A DNA stretch of 64,000 bases, taken from CAZWVA01 sp964636885. Its GTDB lineage: Bacteria > Desulfobacterota_D > UBA1144 > Nemesobacterales > CSP1-2. A program made the translations under genes and the position numbers. Of this stretch, positions 1 to 8,196 are shown one piece after another. Location: contig CAZWVA010000004.1 of assembly GCA_964636885.1 (NCBI GenBank), forward strand, positions 1 to 64,000. The letters run 5' to 3'. The notes beneath the pieces were generated by a model, which searched no databases, had not been told where the DNA came from, and saw only the letters and a list, made by a program, of their open reading frames with translations. Within the stretch, counting starts at the first letter, position 1; each line of letters opens with the position of its first letter.

Positions 1-495
1 ATTGGGACCACACAGGCGCAGAGGAAGCTCTTCTACAAGCTCCGCTCGACGAAACACAAGATGGACATTACAGACGAGAAACCGAGCCCGGAGGATTACG
101 AAAATCTTGCAGAGGAACTCGGTGTTTCCGGCGAAGCCGTGGTAGAGATGGATCAAAGGATGGGGGGAAAAGACCTCTCACTCGATACGGAGTTAAACGG
201 TAACATGGAGTCAACACACCTCGATTTCCTCGTGGATGCAGTATCGAATCAAGAGGAGATGATAACCAAGGCAGAGGAGGAGGAAAAGATTAAGAGCGAG
301 CTTGAAACCGCCCTTGGGTCCTTGAAGGAGAGAGAACGCTTTATAATAGAGAGCAGGATCCTCAGGGAAAATCCACTAACACTCGAAGAACTGGGCGAGG
401 AGCTCAACCTCTCAAGGGAACGCGTCAGGCAGATCGAGAGCGTGGCGCTGAGAAAGATAAGGAACGTCTTAGAGAAGAAGGGCATAAGCAGGTAA
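1..495 (+). CDS. rpoH: RNA polymerase heat-shock sigma factor RpoH, 3' part (5' end outside window)
   Basis: The reading frame is open from base 1, so an ATG at 61 is internal and the true start lies upstream of the window. The first codons read TTQAQRKLFYKLR, which matches the RpoH box, a stretch that separates heat-shock sigma factors from RpoD-type factors. The C-terminal part is sigma region 4, with a helix-turn-helix in LTLEELGEELNLSRERVRQI that contacts the -35 element. By family, the protein directs core polymerase to chaperone and protease promoters. It is convergent with alaS, 8 bases apart. Only about 164 residues are visible, a little over half of a normal RpoH. Confidence 0.9.
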   Translation: MGTTQAQRKLFYKLRSTKHKMDITDEKPSPEDYENLAEELGVSGEAVVEMDQRMGGKDLSLDTELNGNMESTHLDFLVDAVSNQEEMITKAEEEEKIKSELETALGSLKERERFIIESRILRENPLTLEELGEELNLSRERVRQIESVALRKIRNVLEKKGISR

Positions 496-503
496 GGGTC
501 TTC

Positions 504-3137
504 TTAAGATGCGCTACTTACGATTTCAAATACCCTCTTTAAAGCCTCATCCAAGTTCTCTGGTTTATTTCCTCCTGCCTGGGCCATGTCCGGCTTTCCA
601 CCTCCACCCCCACCGATAAAGGCGGCAAGCTCCTTTATTATGTTTCCGGCATGGAACCTCTTGCTTAGGTCCTTTGTAACACCGACGAGGAGAAAGGCCT
701 TACCGTCGCTCCTGCTCCCAAGCACCGCAAGCCCGGAGCCGAGCTTTGTCTTTATATCATCCCAGATCCTCCTCAGCTCATCCGGCCCAGCTTCTCCGAC
801 CTCGACGGAGAGGACCCTGATACCGTTTATCTCCCTTACACCGTCTATAAGCTCCCTTGCCCTTTCGGCCATCATCCTGCCCTTAAGGGATTCGAACTCC
901 TTCCTCAGCCTCTCGCCCTCCTCAACCACCTTCTTAAGCCTCGAGATCAACTCGGATTGGGGAACCTTTAGAAAAGCCGAGGCTTCTATAAGGGTCTCTT
1001 CCTGCTTTCTTATAAGATTCCAGGCGTTTTCCCCAGCAACGGCCTCTATTCTCCTCACCCCTGCAGAGGAGGCCGTTTCTGTTACGATCTTAAAGAGACC
1101 TATTTCGCCGGTTGTGTGGAGATGGGTTCCGCCGCAAAGCTCCTTACTGTAATCACCTATCTTCACTACCCTGACCCTATCACCGTATTTTTCCTCGAAT
1201 ACCGCCATAGCCCCGCTTTTTATCGCCTCTTCGTATGGGACATCGGTCTCAGTTACAACCCTGTCATCCCATCTCACCCTGTCGTTTATTATGTCCTCTA
1301 TAACCCGCATCGTCTTGTCATCTATCGCCGAGAAATGCGTAAAGTCGAATCTCAGTCTCCCAGGTGCAACAAGGGAACCCGCCTGCCTCACATGGGTTCC
1401 TAGAACCTCCCTCAAAACCGCATGGAGCATGTGTGTAGTCGTATGGTGGGTCTTTGCCCCGTATCTATGGCGCTCATCCACACGGAGTTCCACCTTATCT
1501 CCCACCCAGAGCGTTCCCTTTTTTATAACGGCATGGTGGACTATGAGATTAAGAAGGGGTTTTTTGGTATCTACCACCTCGGCTATACCAGTTTCTCCCT
1601 CTATGATCCCCTTATCGCCCACCTGTCCCCCGGATTCACCGTAAAAGGGGGTTCTATCGGTTATGATTTCTACCATATCGCCCTCTTTGGCGCTGTCAGA
1701 CAGTACACCTCCTCTAATTATAGCCGTTATCCTTCCGGTGTCTCTTGTCCTCTCATACCCAGTAAACTCGACCATAAGCCCGCCAGAGGTAAACTCCTTG
1801 TAAAGAGGGACCTCCTCTTCACCCGATCCCTTCCAGGCACGTCTCGATCTCTCCCTCTGCCTCTCCATCTCCTTTTCAAATCCGGAATAATCCAAAGAGA
1901 GTCCGCTTTCCCTAGTTATATCCTCAGTGAGATCCACCGGAAACCCGTATGTGTCGTAGAGCTTAAAGACAACCTCACCCGGGAGAACCCCTTCTTCCCT
2001 ATGCCTCTGGATCTCCACGTTTAGGAGCTCAAGCCCCCTGTCTATCGTCTCAAAGAACCTCTCTTCCTCGTTCTTCACAACCTCCATTACAAAGCCCAGC
2101 CTCTCTTCGAGTTCGGGATAAGCATCCTTCATGATCTCCTCTACCCTGGAGGTGAGTTTAAAGAGACAGGGCTCCTTAATACCGAGCGTCCTTGCGTGGC
2201 GAACCGCACGCCTTAGGATCCTCCTTAGCACGTATCCGCGTCCCTCGTTCGATGGAAACACACCGTCGGAGATGAGGAAGGTCACGGCACGGCAGTGATC
2301 CGCAATCACCCTCATCGACACATCGGAGGATGGATCCTCCCCATAGGGCCTTCCCACCATCTCCTCAACCCCGGATATGATCCCGCGAAGGAGGTCGGTC
2401 TCGTAGTTGCTTTTTACCCCCTGAAGCACGGCGGTTATCCTCTCAAGTCCCATCCCCGTATCGATACTCGGATTTGGAAGCCTGGTGAGGTTTCCAGAAG
2501 GGTCTCTGTCATACTGCATGAAAACGAGGTTCCAGAGTTCAAGATAGCGGTCACAGTCACAACCCACCCCACAGGTCGGTTTTCCACAACCAAAGGCCTC
2601 CCCCTGATCAATTACAATCTCCGAGCAAGGCCCACAGGGGCCTGTATCACCCATCGCCCAGAAATTGTCCTTTTCCCCCATACGAAAGATACGGCTCTCG
2701 GGAAGTCCGATCTCCTTATTCCATATCTGGAAGGCCTCGTCATCCTCCCTAAAAACGGTAACAAGGAGTCTGTCCTTGGAAAGCCCATAGACCTCCATGA
2801 TCAGCTCCCAACTAAACCGGATCGCCTCACGCTTAAAGTAATCACCGAACGAAAAGTTCCCCAGCATTTCAAAGAACGTGTGGTGCCTTGCAGTGTATCC
2901 CACGTTCTCAAGATCGTTGTGTTTCCCGCCTGCACGCACACACTTTTGACAAGAGGTGGCTCTCTTGTAGGGACGCTTCTCGAGTCCAAGGAATACATCC
3001 TTAAACTGCACCATTCCCGCATTTGTAAAGAGGAGAGTAGGGTCACTCTTGGGTATTAGAGAAGAGCTCTTTACAACCGTGTGCCCCCTGCTCTCAAAGA
3101 ATTTAAGGAATATCCGTCTTACCTCTGAACCTTTCAT
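504..3137 (-). CDS. alaS: alanyl-tRNA synthetase
   Basis: Charges tRNA-Ala with alanine in the cytoplasm. At 877 residues it has the usual full length. The class II catalytic domain opens with TNAGMVQFKDVFLG. The editing domain carries the zinc-binding HHTTTHMLH near residue 570 and the CGGTHLHTTGEIG block, which together clear Ser and Gly mischarging. The C-terminal domain ends with the glycine-rich GGGGGGKPDMAQAGG that is typical of AlaS. The ATG follows a short AAGG ribosome site. It lies 10 bases downstream of rlmN on the same strand, so the two are probably cotranscribed. Long open frames on the other strand are codon-bias artefacts. Confidence 0.97.
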   Translation of the reverse strand: MKGSEVRRIFLKFFESRGHTVVKSSSLIPKSDPTLLFTNAGMVQFKDVFLGLEKRPYKRATSCQKCVRAGGKHNDLENVGYTARHHTFFEMLGNFSFGDYFKREAIRFSWELIMEVYGLSKDRLLVTVFREDDEAFQIWNKEIGLPESRIFRMGEKDNFWAMGDTGPCGPCSEIVIDQGEAFGCGKPTCGVGCDCDRYLELWNLVFMQYDRDPSGNLTRLPNPSIDTGMGLERITAVLQGVKSNYETDLLRGIISGVEEMVGRPYGEDPSSDVSMRVIADHCRAVTFLISDGVFPSNEGRGYVLRRILRRAVRHARTLGIKEPCLFKLTSRVEEIMKDAYPELEERLGFVMEVVKNEEERFFETIDRGLELLNVEIQRHREEGVLPGEVVFKLYDTYGFPVDLTEDITRESGLSLDYSGFEKEMERQRERSRRAWKGSGEEEVPLYKEFTSGGLMVEFTGYERTRDTGRITAIIRGGVLSDSAKEGDMVEIITDRTPFYGESGGQVGDKGIIEGETGIAEVVDTKKPLLNLIVHHAVIKKGTLWVGDKVELRVDERHRYGAKTHHTTTHMLHAVLREVLGTHVRQAGSLVAPGRLRFDFTHFSAIDDKTMRVIEDIINDRVRWDDRVVTETDVPYEEAIKSGAMAVFEEKYGDRVRVVKIGDYSKELCGGTHLHTTGEIGLFKIVTETASSAGVRRIEAVAGENAWNLIRKQEETLIEASAFLKVPQSELISRLKKVVEEGERLRKEFESLKGRMMAERARELIDGVREINGIRVLSVEVGEAGPDELRRIWDDIKTKLGSGLAVLGSRSDGKAFLLVGVTKDLSKRFHAGNIIKELAAFIGGGGGGKPDMAQAGGNKPENLDEALKRVFEIVSSAS

Positions 3138-3147
3138 CGCCTTTTAG

Positions 3148-4197
3148 TTATCTTGAAACCCTCTCACGTTTTCTGATCATAAGCGGATACTCGGCGGCAA
3201 GCTGTCCGCACGCCCCCAGTATATCACGCCCACGGCTCTTTCTTATCCTTACGTTAAGCCCATAGCCGATTAGGATCCTCTGGAACTGCATCACCCTTGC
3301 CTCGGGGGATGATTCATAGGGTAGAGGTGGAGCCTCGTTAAATGGAATAAGATTCACCATGCATCTGACACCTCTAAGGAGTTCCCCAAGCTCCCTTGCA
3401 TTCCTCTCAGAATCGTTTACGTCTTTAAGGAGCACGTACTCAAATGTTAGGGTCTTCCTGTTTGGCATCGGAAACCTTCTGCTCTCCTCTATCAGCTCCT
3501 TTATAGGATACCTTCTATTTATAGGCATAATCCGGCTCCTCAAATCATCGGTTGGAGCGTTTAGAGACACAGAGAGGTTCACAGATACCTTCTCACCCAA
3601 TTCCCTAATCTTGGGAACCAATCCCGAGGTTGAAACCGTTATCTTCTTGGGTGAGAACCCGATAAAATCCGGATGAGTGAACGTCTGGAGAGCCCTTACC
3701 GTGTTCTCAAGGTTATCCAATGGCTCGCCCATCCCCATAAACACTATGTTTGTAATCGGCTGAGGACTAAGACCGCTTACCTGGAGAAACTGATCGAGTA
3801 TCTCAGAAGGGCTTAAGTTCCTTATCTTTCCGACCCTTCCGGTAAGGCAGAACGTACACCCAAGGGCACATCCAACTTGGGAGGAGACACACAATGTAAA
3901 CCTGCCGTTATCGGGGATCAAGACGCTCTCTATTCGGTTTCCATCCGAGAGCTCGAATAGGTACTTCCTTGTACCATCTTGGGAGACCCGATACTGAACG
4001 AGGTTTAGAGACGGGATCGAGGCGGTTTCCTTAAGGGTCTCCCTAAAGCCTTTAGGAAGGTCGGTCATATCATCAAACGAGGTTACACCCTTCTTGTATA
4101 TCCACCTTCCCACCTGGCGCGCACGATAGGGCCTTTCGCCGAGACCGACGATAAACTCCTCCAATTCATTTGGACTCAGATCTTTAATGTTCTGCAT
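3148..4197 (-). CDS. rlmN: dual-specificity 23S rRNA/tRNA adenine-C2 methyltransferase RlmN
   Basis: A radical SAM enzyme that methylates C2 of A2503 in 23S rRNA and, in many bacteria, A37 of some tRNAs. The CxxxCxxC cluster motif is present as C110, C114 and C117 in GCALGCTFC. The C-terminal GACGQL supplies the conserved Cys (about residue 330) that forms the covalent RNA intermediate in this family. The length of 349 residues is normal. The start is followed by a conserved-looking N-terminal RNA-binding domain. It is the first gene of a probable rlmN-alaS operon. Confidence 0.95.
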   Translation of the reverse strand: MQNIKDLSPNELEEFIVGLGERPYRARQVGRWIYKKGVTSFDDMTDLPKGFRETLKETASIPSLNLVQYRVSQDGTRKYLFELSDGNRIESVLIPDNGRFTLCVSSQVGCALGCTFCLTGRVGKIRNLSPSEILDQFLQVSGLSPQPITNIVFMGMGEPLDNLENTVRALQTFTHPDFIGFSPKKITVSTSGLVPKIRELGEKVSVNLSVSLNAPTDDLRSRIMPINRRYPIKELIEESRRFPMPNRKTLTFEYVLLKDVNDSERNARELGELLRGVRCMVNLIPFNEAPPLPYESSPEARVMQFQRILIGYGLNVRIRKSRGRDILGACGQLAAEYPLMIRKRERVSR

Positions 4198-4347
4198 TTT
4201 CCGGATTCAACCCTAAGTGCCCGGGTATAACCAAAGCCCCTCGTTAAACACGCCCTTTTAACGAGCTTAACTGTTAAATTTTAACACTTAAAATCAAACG
4301 GTTCAAAAAAGAGACGACCAACCGGAAGGGAAAACCCCTGCAACCAA

Positions 4348-5571
4348 CTACAGACGAATCGCCCCCTCCTCTACCGCGACAATCGAAAACAGCTTTCCAT
4401 TACCCTCAGGAATCTCGCTTACCTCTACGTGGTCACTCACATATTCATAGACCTGGCGCGACACTATGACCTTCCAGAGAGGGGCGTTTTCGGATATCCC
4501 TCTTGCAAGTGCGATTACCTCCTTTACGCTCTGGGGTATCCCGGACTCGGTATAAAACTGTATGTTCTTTTCGTCTATTCCTATCTTCCCGCTTATCGTG
4601 CTTTTACCCTCGATCCTTCTCTGCCTGCTCATGTTTCCTAGGACCTGAAGGATCTCGACGGCGGCGGATATGGCCCTTAGCTCAGGACTGTCCTGCTCGT
4701 CAGGGACGTTGAAAAGCGCGACGATTTCGTCCTGAAGAAGTGCCTCCACCACGCCACCGTAGTCGGATATTATGGAAGAAGCCGCCTTTCTATACTCGGT
4801 AAGAAAGGACGAGAACTCAGCCGAACCCAGTTTTGTAGAGAGTTCTTTGAAGTCCGATATCTTTGCAACAAACGCCACTACCCTCCTGGACTTTATATGC
4901 TCCCTTATATCTGAAACAACCACAGTCGGTTGAAATCCGGAATGTTCTCTTACCATCTCCTCCTTCTTCCTTAACTGATCAACCATCTGGTTAAAGCTCT
5001 CAAAAACCCTCACAATCGTAGTGTCACCGTATATGGATTCATCCATATCGAGCTTGGCCGTAAGATCCCCACGAGAGACCCGCTTCATCATCGTAATAAG
5101 CCTTTCAAGATAAACGCTTTGATCGGAAGAGAAAAGGGAAAGCACAAGGAAACAGACACCAGCGATCACCCCTCCTACTGCGACGCTCCAGAGAAGTGGG
5201 TAGAAGATAGACCCTCCTCCTTTGGATTCCCTAAGGCCCAATATAACGGTATCCCCCCCAGGCATACGTGATTTAAACTCCTTTACCCCTTTTCCGTTTT
5301 CTCCACCGAGGCTCTCTTTAAGAACCCCATTTTCGTCCAGCAGTCTAATATAAGCGACGTCAGACCTTACGTTTAATATATCCTTTGCAACCTGGGAGAA
5401 ATCCCTTCCGTTTACAAGAAGCGTCTGAATCTCACCCGCCTTGGATTCTAAGAATCGAGAGGAGTAGAAGAAATGGCTAAAGACGGAGACAGAAACAGAT
5501 ACCAGTATAGTGATTAAGACCACCATCATTCCACCCTTGGCGCCAAAATCCCTTATCCTGCTTAAATCCAT
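4348..5571 (-). CDS. membrane protein with HAMP and degenerate class III nucleotide cyclase domain
   Basis: A two-helix sensor layout is visible: TM1 at about residues 15-36, an extracytoplasmic segment of about 85 residues, TM2 at about 122-148, a HAMP-like linker at about 149-205 and a cyclase-homology domain at about 228-400. In class III cyclases two Asp residues bind the metals. The first is replaced by Lys237 in VAFVAKISDF, while the second remains as Asp281 in QDEIVALF. The later Asn/Arg transition-state block is also altered. Catalysis is therefore unlikely and a regulatory or dimerising role is more plausible. It follows rplU-rpmA on the same strand after 274 bases. The ligand and partner are unknown. 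Confidence 0.75.
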   Translation of the reverse strand: MDLSRIRDFGAKGGMMVVLITILVSVSVSVFSHFFYSSRFLESKAGEIQTLLVNGRDFSQVAKDILNVRSDVAYIRLLDENGVLKESLGGENGKGVKEFKSRMPGGDTVILGLRESKGGGSIFYPLLWSVAVGGVIAGVCFLVLSLFSSDQSVYLERLITMMKRVSRGDLTAKLDMDESIYGDTTIVRVFESFNQMVDQLRKKEEMVREHSGFQPTVVVSDIREHIKSRRVVAFVAKISDFKELSTKLGSAEFSSFLTEYRKAASSIISDYGGVVEALLQDEIVALFNVPDEQDSPELRAISAAVEILQVLGNMSRQRRIEGKSTISGKIGIDEKNIQFYTESGIPQSVKEVIALARGISENAPLWKVIVSRQVYEYVSDHVEVSEIPEGNGKLFSIVAVEEGAIRL

Positions 5572-5845
5572 AACTCGATGCCTCCTTTTACCGGTTTGAA
5601 GACACCGGTGGCCGATCGGTTTCTCCGTAAGGACGATTCCTCAAACACCCACGTCTAAAGAGAAGACCCATTCATAATACAAAGTAAAATCCAGGTAGTA
5701 AAGCAGTGGGGTCAAGCAGGCCCGTATATGAGTCGGACAGGGCGTTAGAGACCCTAAGACCTATCTACGATCTTAAACCGGGATAGAACGGGGTCTACAA
5801 CGAGATACAAAAGGCGATCTCTATAACTCGCTATGAAAAGGGGAT

Positions 5846-6106
5846 TCAACTCGATAAAGGCTCTACCTCTACCCTTGTTTTGTCTTTACCAAACCTTTCA
5901 AATCTCACGGTTCCATCAACAAGGGCAAATAGCGTAAAATCCCTTCCAAGGCCTACGTTTTTTCCAGGATGGTATTTTGTTCCTCTTTGTCTCACCAGGA
6001 TATTTCCCGATCTTACGATCTCTCCACCAAACCTCTTTATACCCAACCTCTTTCCAACACTATCCCTTCCGTTACTCGTGCTCCCCCCACCCTTTTTATG
6101 AGCCAT
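5846..6106 (-). CDS. rpmA: 50S ribosomal protein L27
   Basis: An 86-residue ribosomal protein near the peptidyl transferase centre. The sequence opens MAHKKGGGSTSNGRDS and contains the conserved stretch around KRFGGEIVRSGNILVRQRGT, both typical of L27. There is no N-terminal cleavable extension of the kind seen in Firmicutes, so the mature end is made directly. It has a very strong Shine-Dalgarno sequence (AGGAGGTGA, a few bases before the ATG). It sits 10 bases after rplU in the usual L21-L27 order. The GTPase gene obgE, often next, is absent here. Confidence 0.97.
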   Translation of the reverse strand: MAHKKGGGSTSNGRDSVGKRLGIKRFGGEIVRSGNILVRQRGTKYHPGKNVGLGRDFTLFALVDGTVRFERFGKDKTRVEVEPLSS

Positions 6107-6116
6107 AGGTCACCTC

Positions 6117-6431
6117 CTAACTCACTATATCGGTTATCTCAACACGGGTATAAACCTGACGATGTCCCTTCTTTCTCCTATACCCCTTTCTTCTTTTAAA
6201 CTTGAATACGATTACCTTTTTGCCCTTTTCTTCTCGTAGAATCCTGCCCCTCACTAGGGCGCTACCTACGAGGGGAGAACCCACTTTGACCGCACCCTCG
6301 TTATCGGATACCATAAGGACCTCACTAAATTCAACCGTATCACCTTGATTTCCCGTGATTTTTTCTACTCTTATAACGTCACCGGGCTTTACCCTATACT
6401 GCTTTCCACCAGTTCTAATAACCGCCTGCAT
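6117..6431 (-). CDS. rplU: 50S ribosomal protein L21
   Basis: Ribosomal protein L21, 104 residues with the start chosen here. I place the start at the ATG giving MQAVIRTGGKQYRVKPGD because this is where L21 proteins begin and a GGGAGG ribosome site lies just upstream. An in-frame ATG nine codons earlier (6456-6458) has no such site and the extra residues are not family-like. The C-terminal FKRRKGYRRKKGHRQ block is the conserved RNA-binding part. It is the first gene of the rplU-rpmA pair, and a plausible promoter lies at 6462-6491. Confidence 0.95.
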   Translation of the reverse strand: MQAVIRTGGKQYRVKPGDVIRVEKITGNQGDTVEFSEVLMVSDNEGAVKVGSPLVGSALVRGRILREEKGKKVIVFKFKRRKGYRRKKGHRQVYTRVEITDIVS

Positions 6432-6461
6432 CTTTAAACCTCCCAATATATAAAGCAAGTT

Positions 6462-6491
6462 ATTTTTGCCTAATTTCTATCCGATTGTCAA
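6462..6491 (-). promoter_or_regulatory. probable sigma70-type promoter of rplU-rpmA
   Basis: Read on the minus strand there is a perfect TTGACA (6486-6491), an 18-base spacer and AAAAAT (6462-6467), which matches four of six -10 positions. Transcription would begin about 25 bases before the L21 start. The -35 is good and the -10 is mediocre. Confidence 0.4.
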
Positions 6492-6741
6492 ATCGATCGA
6501 TACCCCAATATCACCGTAGATTTCCAACCCAAGCCCTCTCGATCGAGGAAGCGAAACCGTCCACGACAACCGGATTCCTTCATCTCCAGGGTGGTTTAGA
6601 TAACCATTATGCCATTCTGAATGAAGTGACTGAAGGATCCCATTAAATACATAAATCCGAGATGCCTCGTTTTACCCGATATGACGGGTACTATTTATGA
6701 GACCGGGTTCTAGAAATAAGGCTTAAAGTCAGATACTATTA

Positions 6742-6770
6742 TGGACACCCATTCGGGCAGTGGATATAAT
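6742..6770 (+). promoter_or_regulatory. sigma70-type promoter of tRNA-Arg
   Basis: TGGACA (6742-6747, one mismatch to TTGACA), an exact 17-base spacer and a perfect TATAAT (6765-6770). The predicted transcript start near 6777 leaves a leader of about 38 bases before the tRNA, a normal arrangement. Confidence 0.7.
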
Positions 6771-6814
6771 AAAGCGGTCGCTTAGGGGTATTTGACGTCT
6801 ATATAGATCCGAGA

Positions 6815-6891
6815 GTCCCCGTAGCTCAGCAGGACAGAGCACAGGATTCCTAATCCTGGGGTCGTGGGTTCAAATCCCGCCGGGGACGCCA
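6815..6891 (+). tRNA. tRNA-Arg (anticodon CCT)
   Basis: A complete 77-base cloverleaf with encoded CCA. The acceptor arms GTCCCCG (6815-6821) and CGGGGAC (6881-6887) pair fully. The D stem is GCTC/GAGC. The anticodon stem CAGGA/TCCTG encloses the loop TTCCTAA, so the anticodon is CCT and reads AGG. The T arm carries GGTTCAAAT. AGG is one of the most used Arg codons in this window, so this is a major tRNA here, in contrast with its rare role in E. coli. Confidence 0.95.
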
Positions 6892-6980
6892 ATAATTCTA
6901 GGAACTTACAACACCTTCCCATTTCCCAATTTCATCCTTGCCAAAGGAGCACCTTGAAAAGACCTCGAAAGGCGCCTCAC

Positions 6981-7583
6981 TCAGTACATGGGCACGTAAC
7001 CGGGTTGAGACTGTATCCGGTCGCACCAGTCTACGACTGCCGGGAATGGGGAGAGGCTAATACCGCCCTCCTCGGCGGTGCTCACGTATGCATAACACCC
7101 AATGTCCGCCAACGAATAAGAACCCGCAAGGAAATCGCCCTTCCTGAGACGGTCGTTTAGAATCCCAAGGGCCGCTTTACCTCCCTCACGGAGTGATGCA
7201 AGCTCCTTTTCATCCCGTTTCTCAGCGGAAACGAACCTAGTCATAAAACGCGCCCTTGCAAGGGTGGGGTCAATTGTAGTTTTACCAAAGAAAAGCCACT
7301 GGGTTATTAGACCAAATGTCTTGGGATCCTCCGAATAGAGACGGTTTGGGGAGAGCCTCCTCCCCAGATAGAGGAGTATCGCATTTGACTCCCAAATGAC
7401 GAAATCCCCATCCACAAGAACCGGGATCTTTCTATTCGGATTTAGAGCGGTAAACTCAGGCCTATTCTGCTCCCCATTAAATATATCCAGGTTTATCCTC
7501 TCATACTCCACCCCAAGCTGGCTTAGGGTGAGCCTTACCTTATAGCAGTTTCCCGAAAGCGGATGATCGTAGAGTTTAATCAT
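6981..7583 (-). CDS. glutathione S-transferase family protein
   Basis: At 200 residues this has the two-domain GST layout. The thioredoxin-like N-terminal domain starts MIKLYDHPLSGNCYKVRLTL, with Ser10 in the place of the usual catalytic Ser/Cys. The ...NPNRKIPVLVDGDFVIWESNAI segment has the cis-Pro and the glutathione-contact Glu-Ser pair. The C-terminal helical domain contains the SLADIGCYAY motif with the conserved Asp. It probably conjugates or reduces electrophiles in the cytoplasm; the substrate is unknown. It lies 39 bases downstream of a PaaI-like thioesterase and follows gyrA on the same strand. Confidence 0.85.
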   Translation of the reverse strand: MIKLYDHPLSGNCYKVRLTLSQLGVEYERINLDIFNGEQNRPEFTALNPNRKIPVLVDGDFVIWESNAILLYLGRRLSPNRLYSEDPKTFGLITQWLFFGKTTIDPTLARARFMTRFVSAEKRDEKELASLREGGKAALGILNDRLRKGDFLAGSYSLADIGCYAYVSTAEEGGISLSPFPAVVDWCDRIQSQPGYVPMY

Positions 7584-7622
7584 CTGGCATTATCCCTTTG
7601 GATCCTAATTCCTGAAAACCCC

Positions 7623-8117
7623 TCAGTCATCCAGATACCTTAAGAACTCCTCTTTAAACCTCTCCCTTCCCATTATCCTGAACACCGCTTCCCTCTTGGG
7701 GATATAGTAGACTACCCTAGCACGGGTAGATGCCCTTCCCTCATCATCGAGTATATTGACATTCACAAAAACCCTTCTCCCCTGAATCTCCTCTATCTTA
7801 CCCCTTACCTCGAGCAGAGAAGAGGTTCTAACCGCACTCAGAAAATCCATATCTATCTTAACTGTGACGCCGATTTTCCTGAGTTTATCGAACATCGCCC
7901 AGAAGGCCACCTCATCGACTAGGGCACACTGAACACCGCCATGGAGGATGCCGGGGAATCCCGCAAGATGCCCTTCCGGTTTTATCCTTGTAAAGACCTC
8001 TCCCCTTTCGTCATCGGCAAAGAACCTGAGTCTAAGCCCAAGATCGTTTCTGGGATCGCATGCAAAGCACCTGTAGTCAGGAAAGTCAATAAAGACGTTT
8101 TCTATCTCTCGGATCAT
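7623..8117 (-). CDS. PaaI-type hotdog-fold thioesterase
   Basis: The 164-residue protein has a hotdog domain with the segment GFPGILHGGVQCALVDEVAFW, the HGG-containing block of the PaaI/YbgC thioesterase families. The Asp/Glu in the following helix (DE) is where the catalytic acid normally lies. By family it hydrolyses an acyl-CoA thioester in the cytoplasm; the acyl group cannot be told. The N-terminus includes CFACDPRNDLGL, a C-x-x-C stretch found in some family members. It lies between gyrA and a GST gene on one strand. Confidence 0.8.
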   Translation of the reverse strand: MIREIENVFIDFPDYRCFACDPRNDLGLRLRFFADDERGEVFTRIKPEGHLAGFPGILHGGVQCALVDEVAFWAMFDKLRKIGVTVKIDMDFLSAVRTSSLLEVRGKIEEIQGRRVFVNVNILDDEGRASTRARVVYYIPKREAVFRIMGRERFKEEFLRYLDD

Positions 8118-8196
8118 AGGGTAGTAAGTTTATCAGAAGGGAAACCAAGGGCAAATCCCTCTACCATGTCCAATAGGAGGCGGTAATTACTCGTCG

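Larger units (their letters stand above)
6459..6814. other. intergenic region between rplU and tRNA-Arg
   Basis: This 356-base divergent region carries the two promoter candidates listed separately, one for rplU and one for tRNA-Arg. I see no open frame with a ribosome site and no strong hairpin. A short inverted pair around the CGATCGAT-like bases near 6492-6505 is weak. Confidence 0.5.

Noticed and set aside
586..2024. Several open frames of 95-200 codons on the plus strand opposite alaS
   Set aside because: They lie opposite a strongly conserved gene, have no ribosome sites and show no recognisable family. They follow from the codon bias of alaS on the other strand. The same holds for the many antisense frames elsewhere in the window.
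5703..5714. 12-base word GCAGTGGGGTCA shared with 24656-24667
   Set aside because: A 12-base match between two places in 64 kb is expected by chance, and the surrounding sequences differ.
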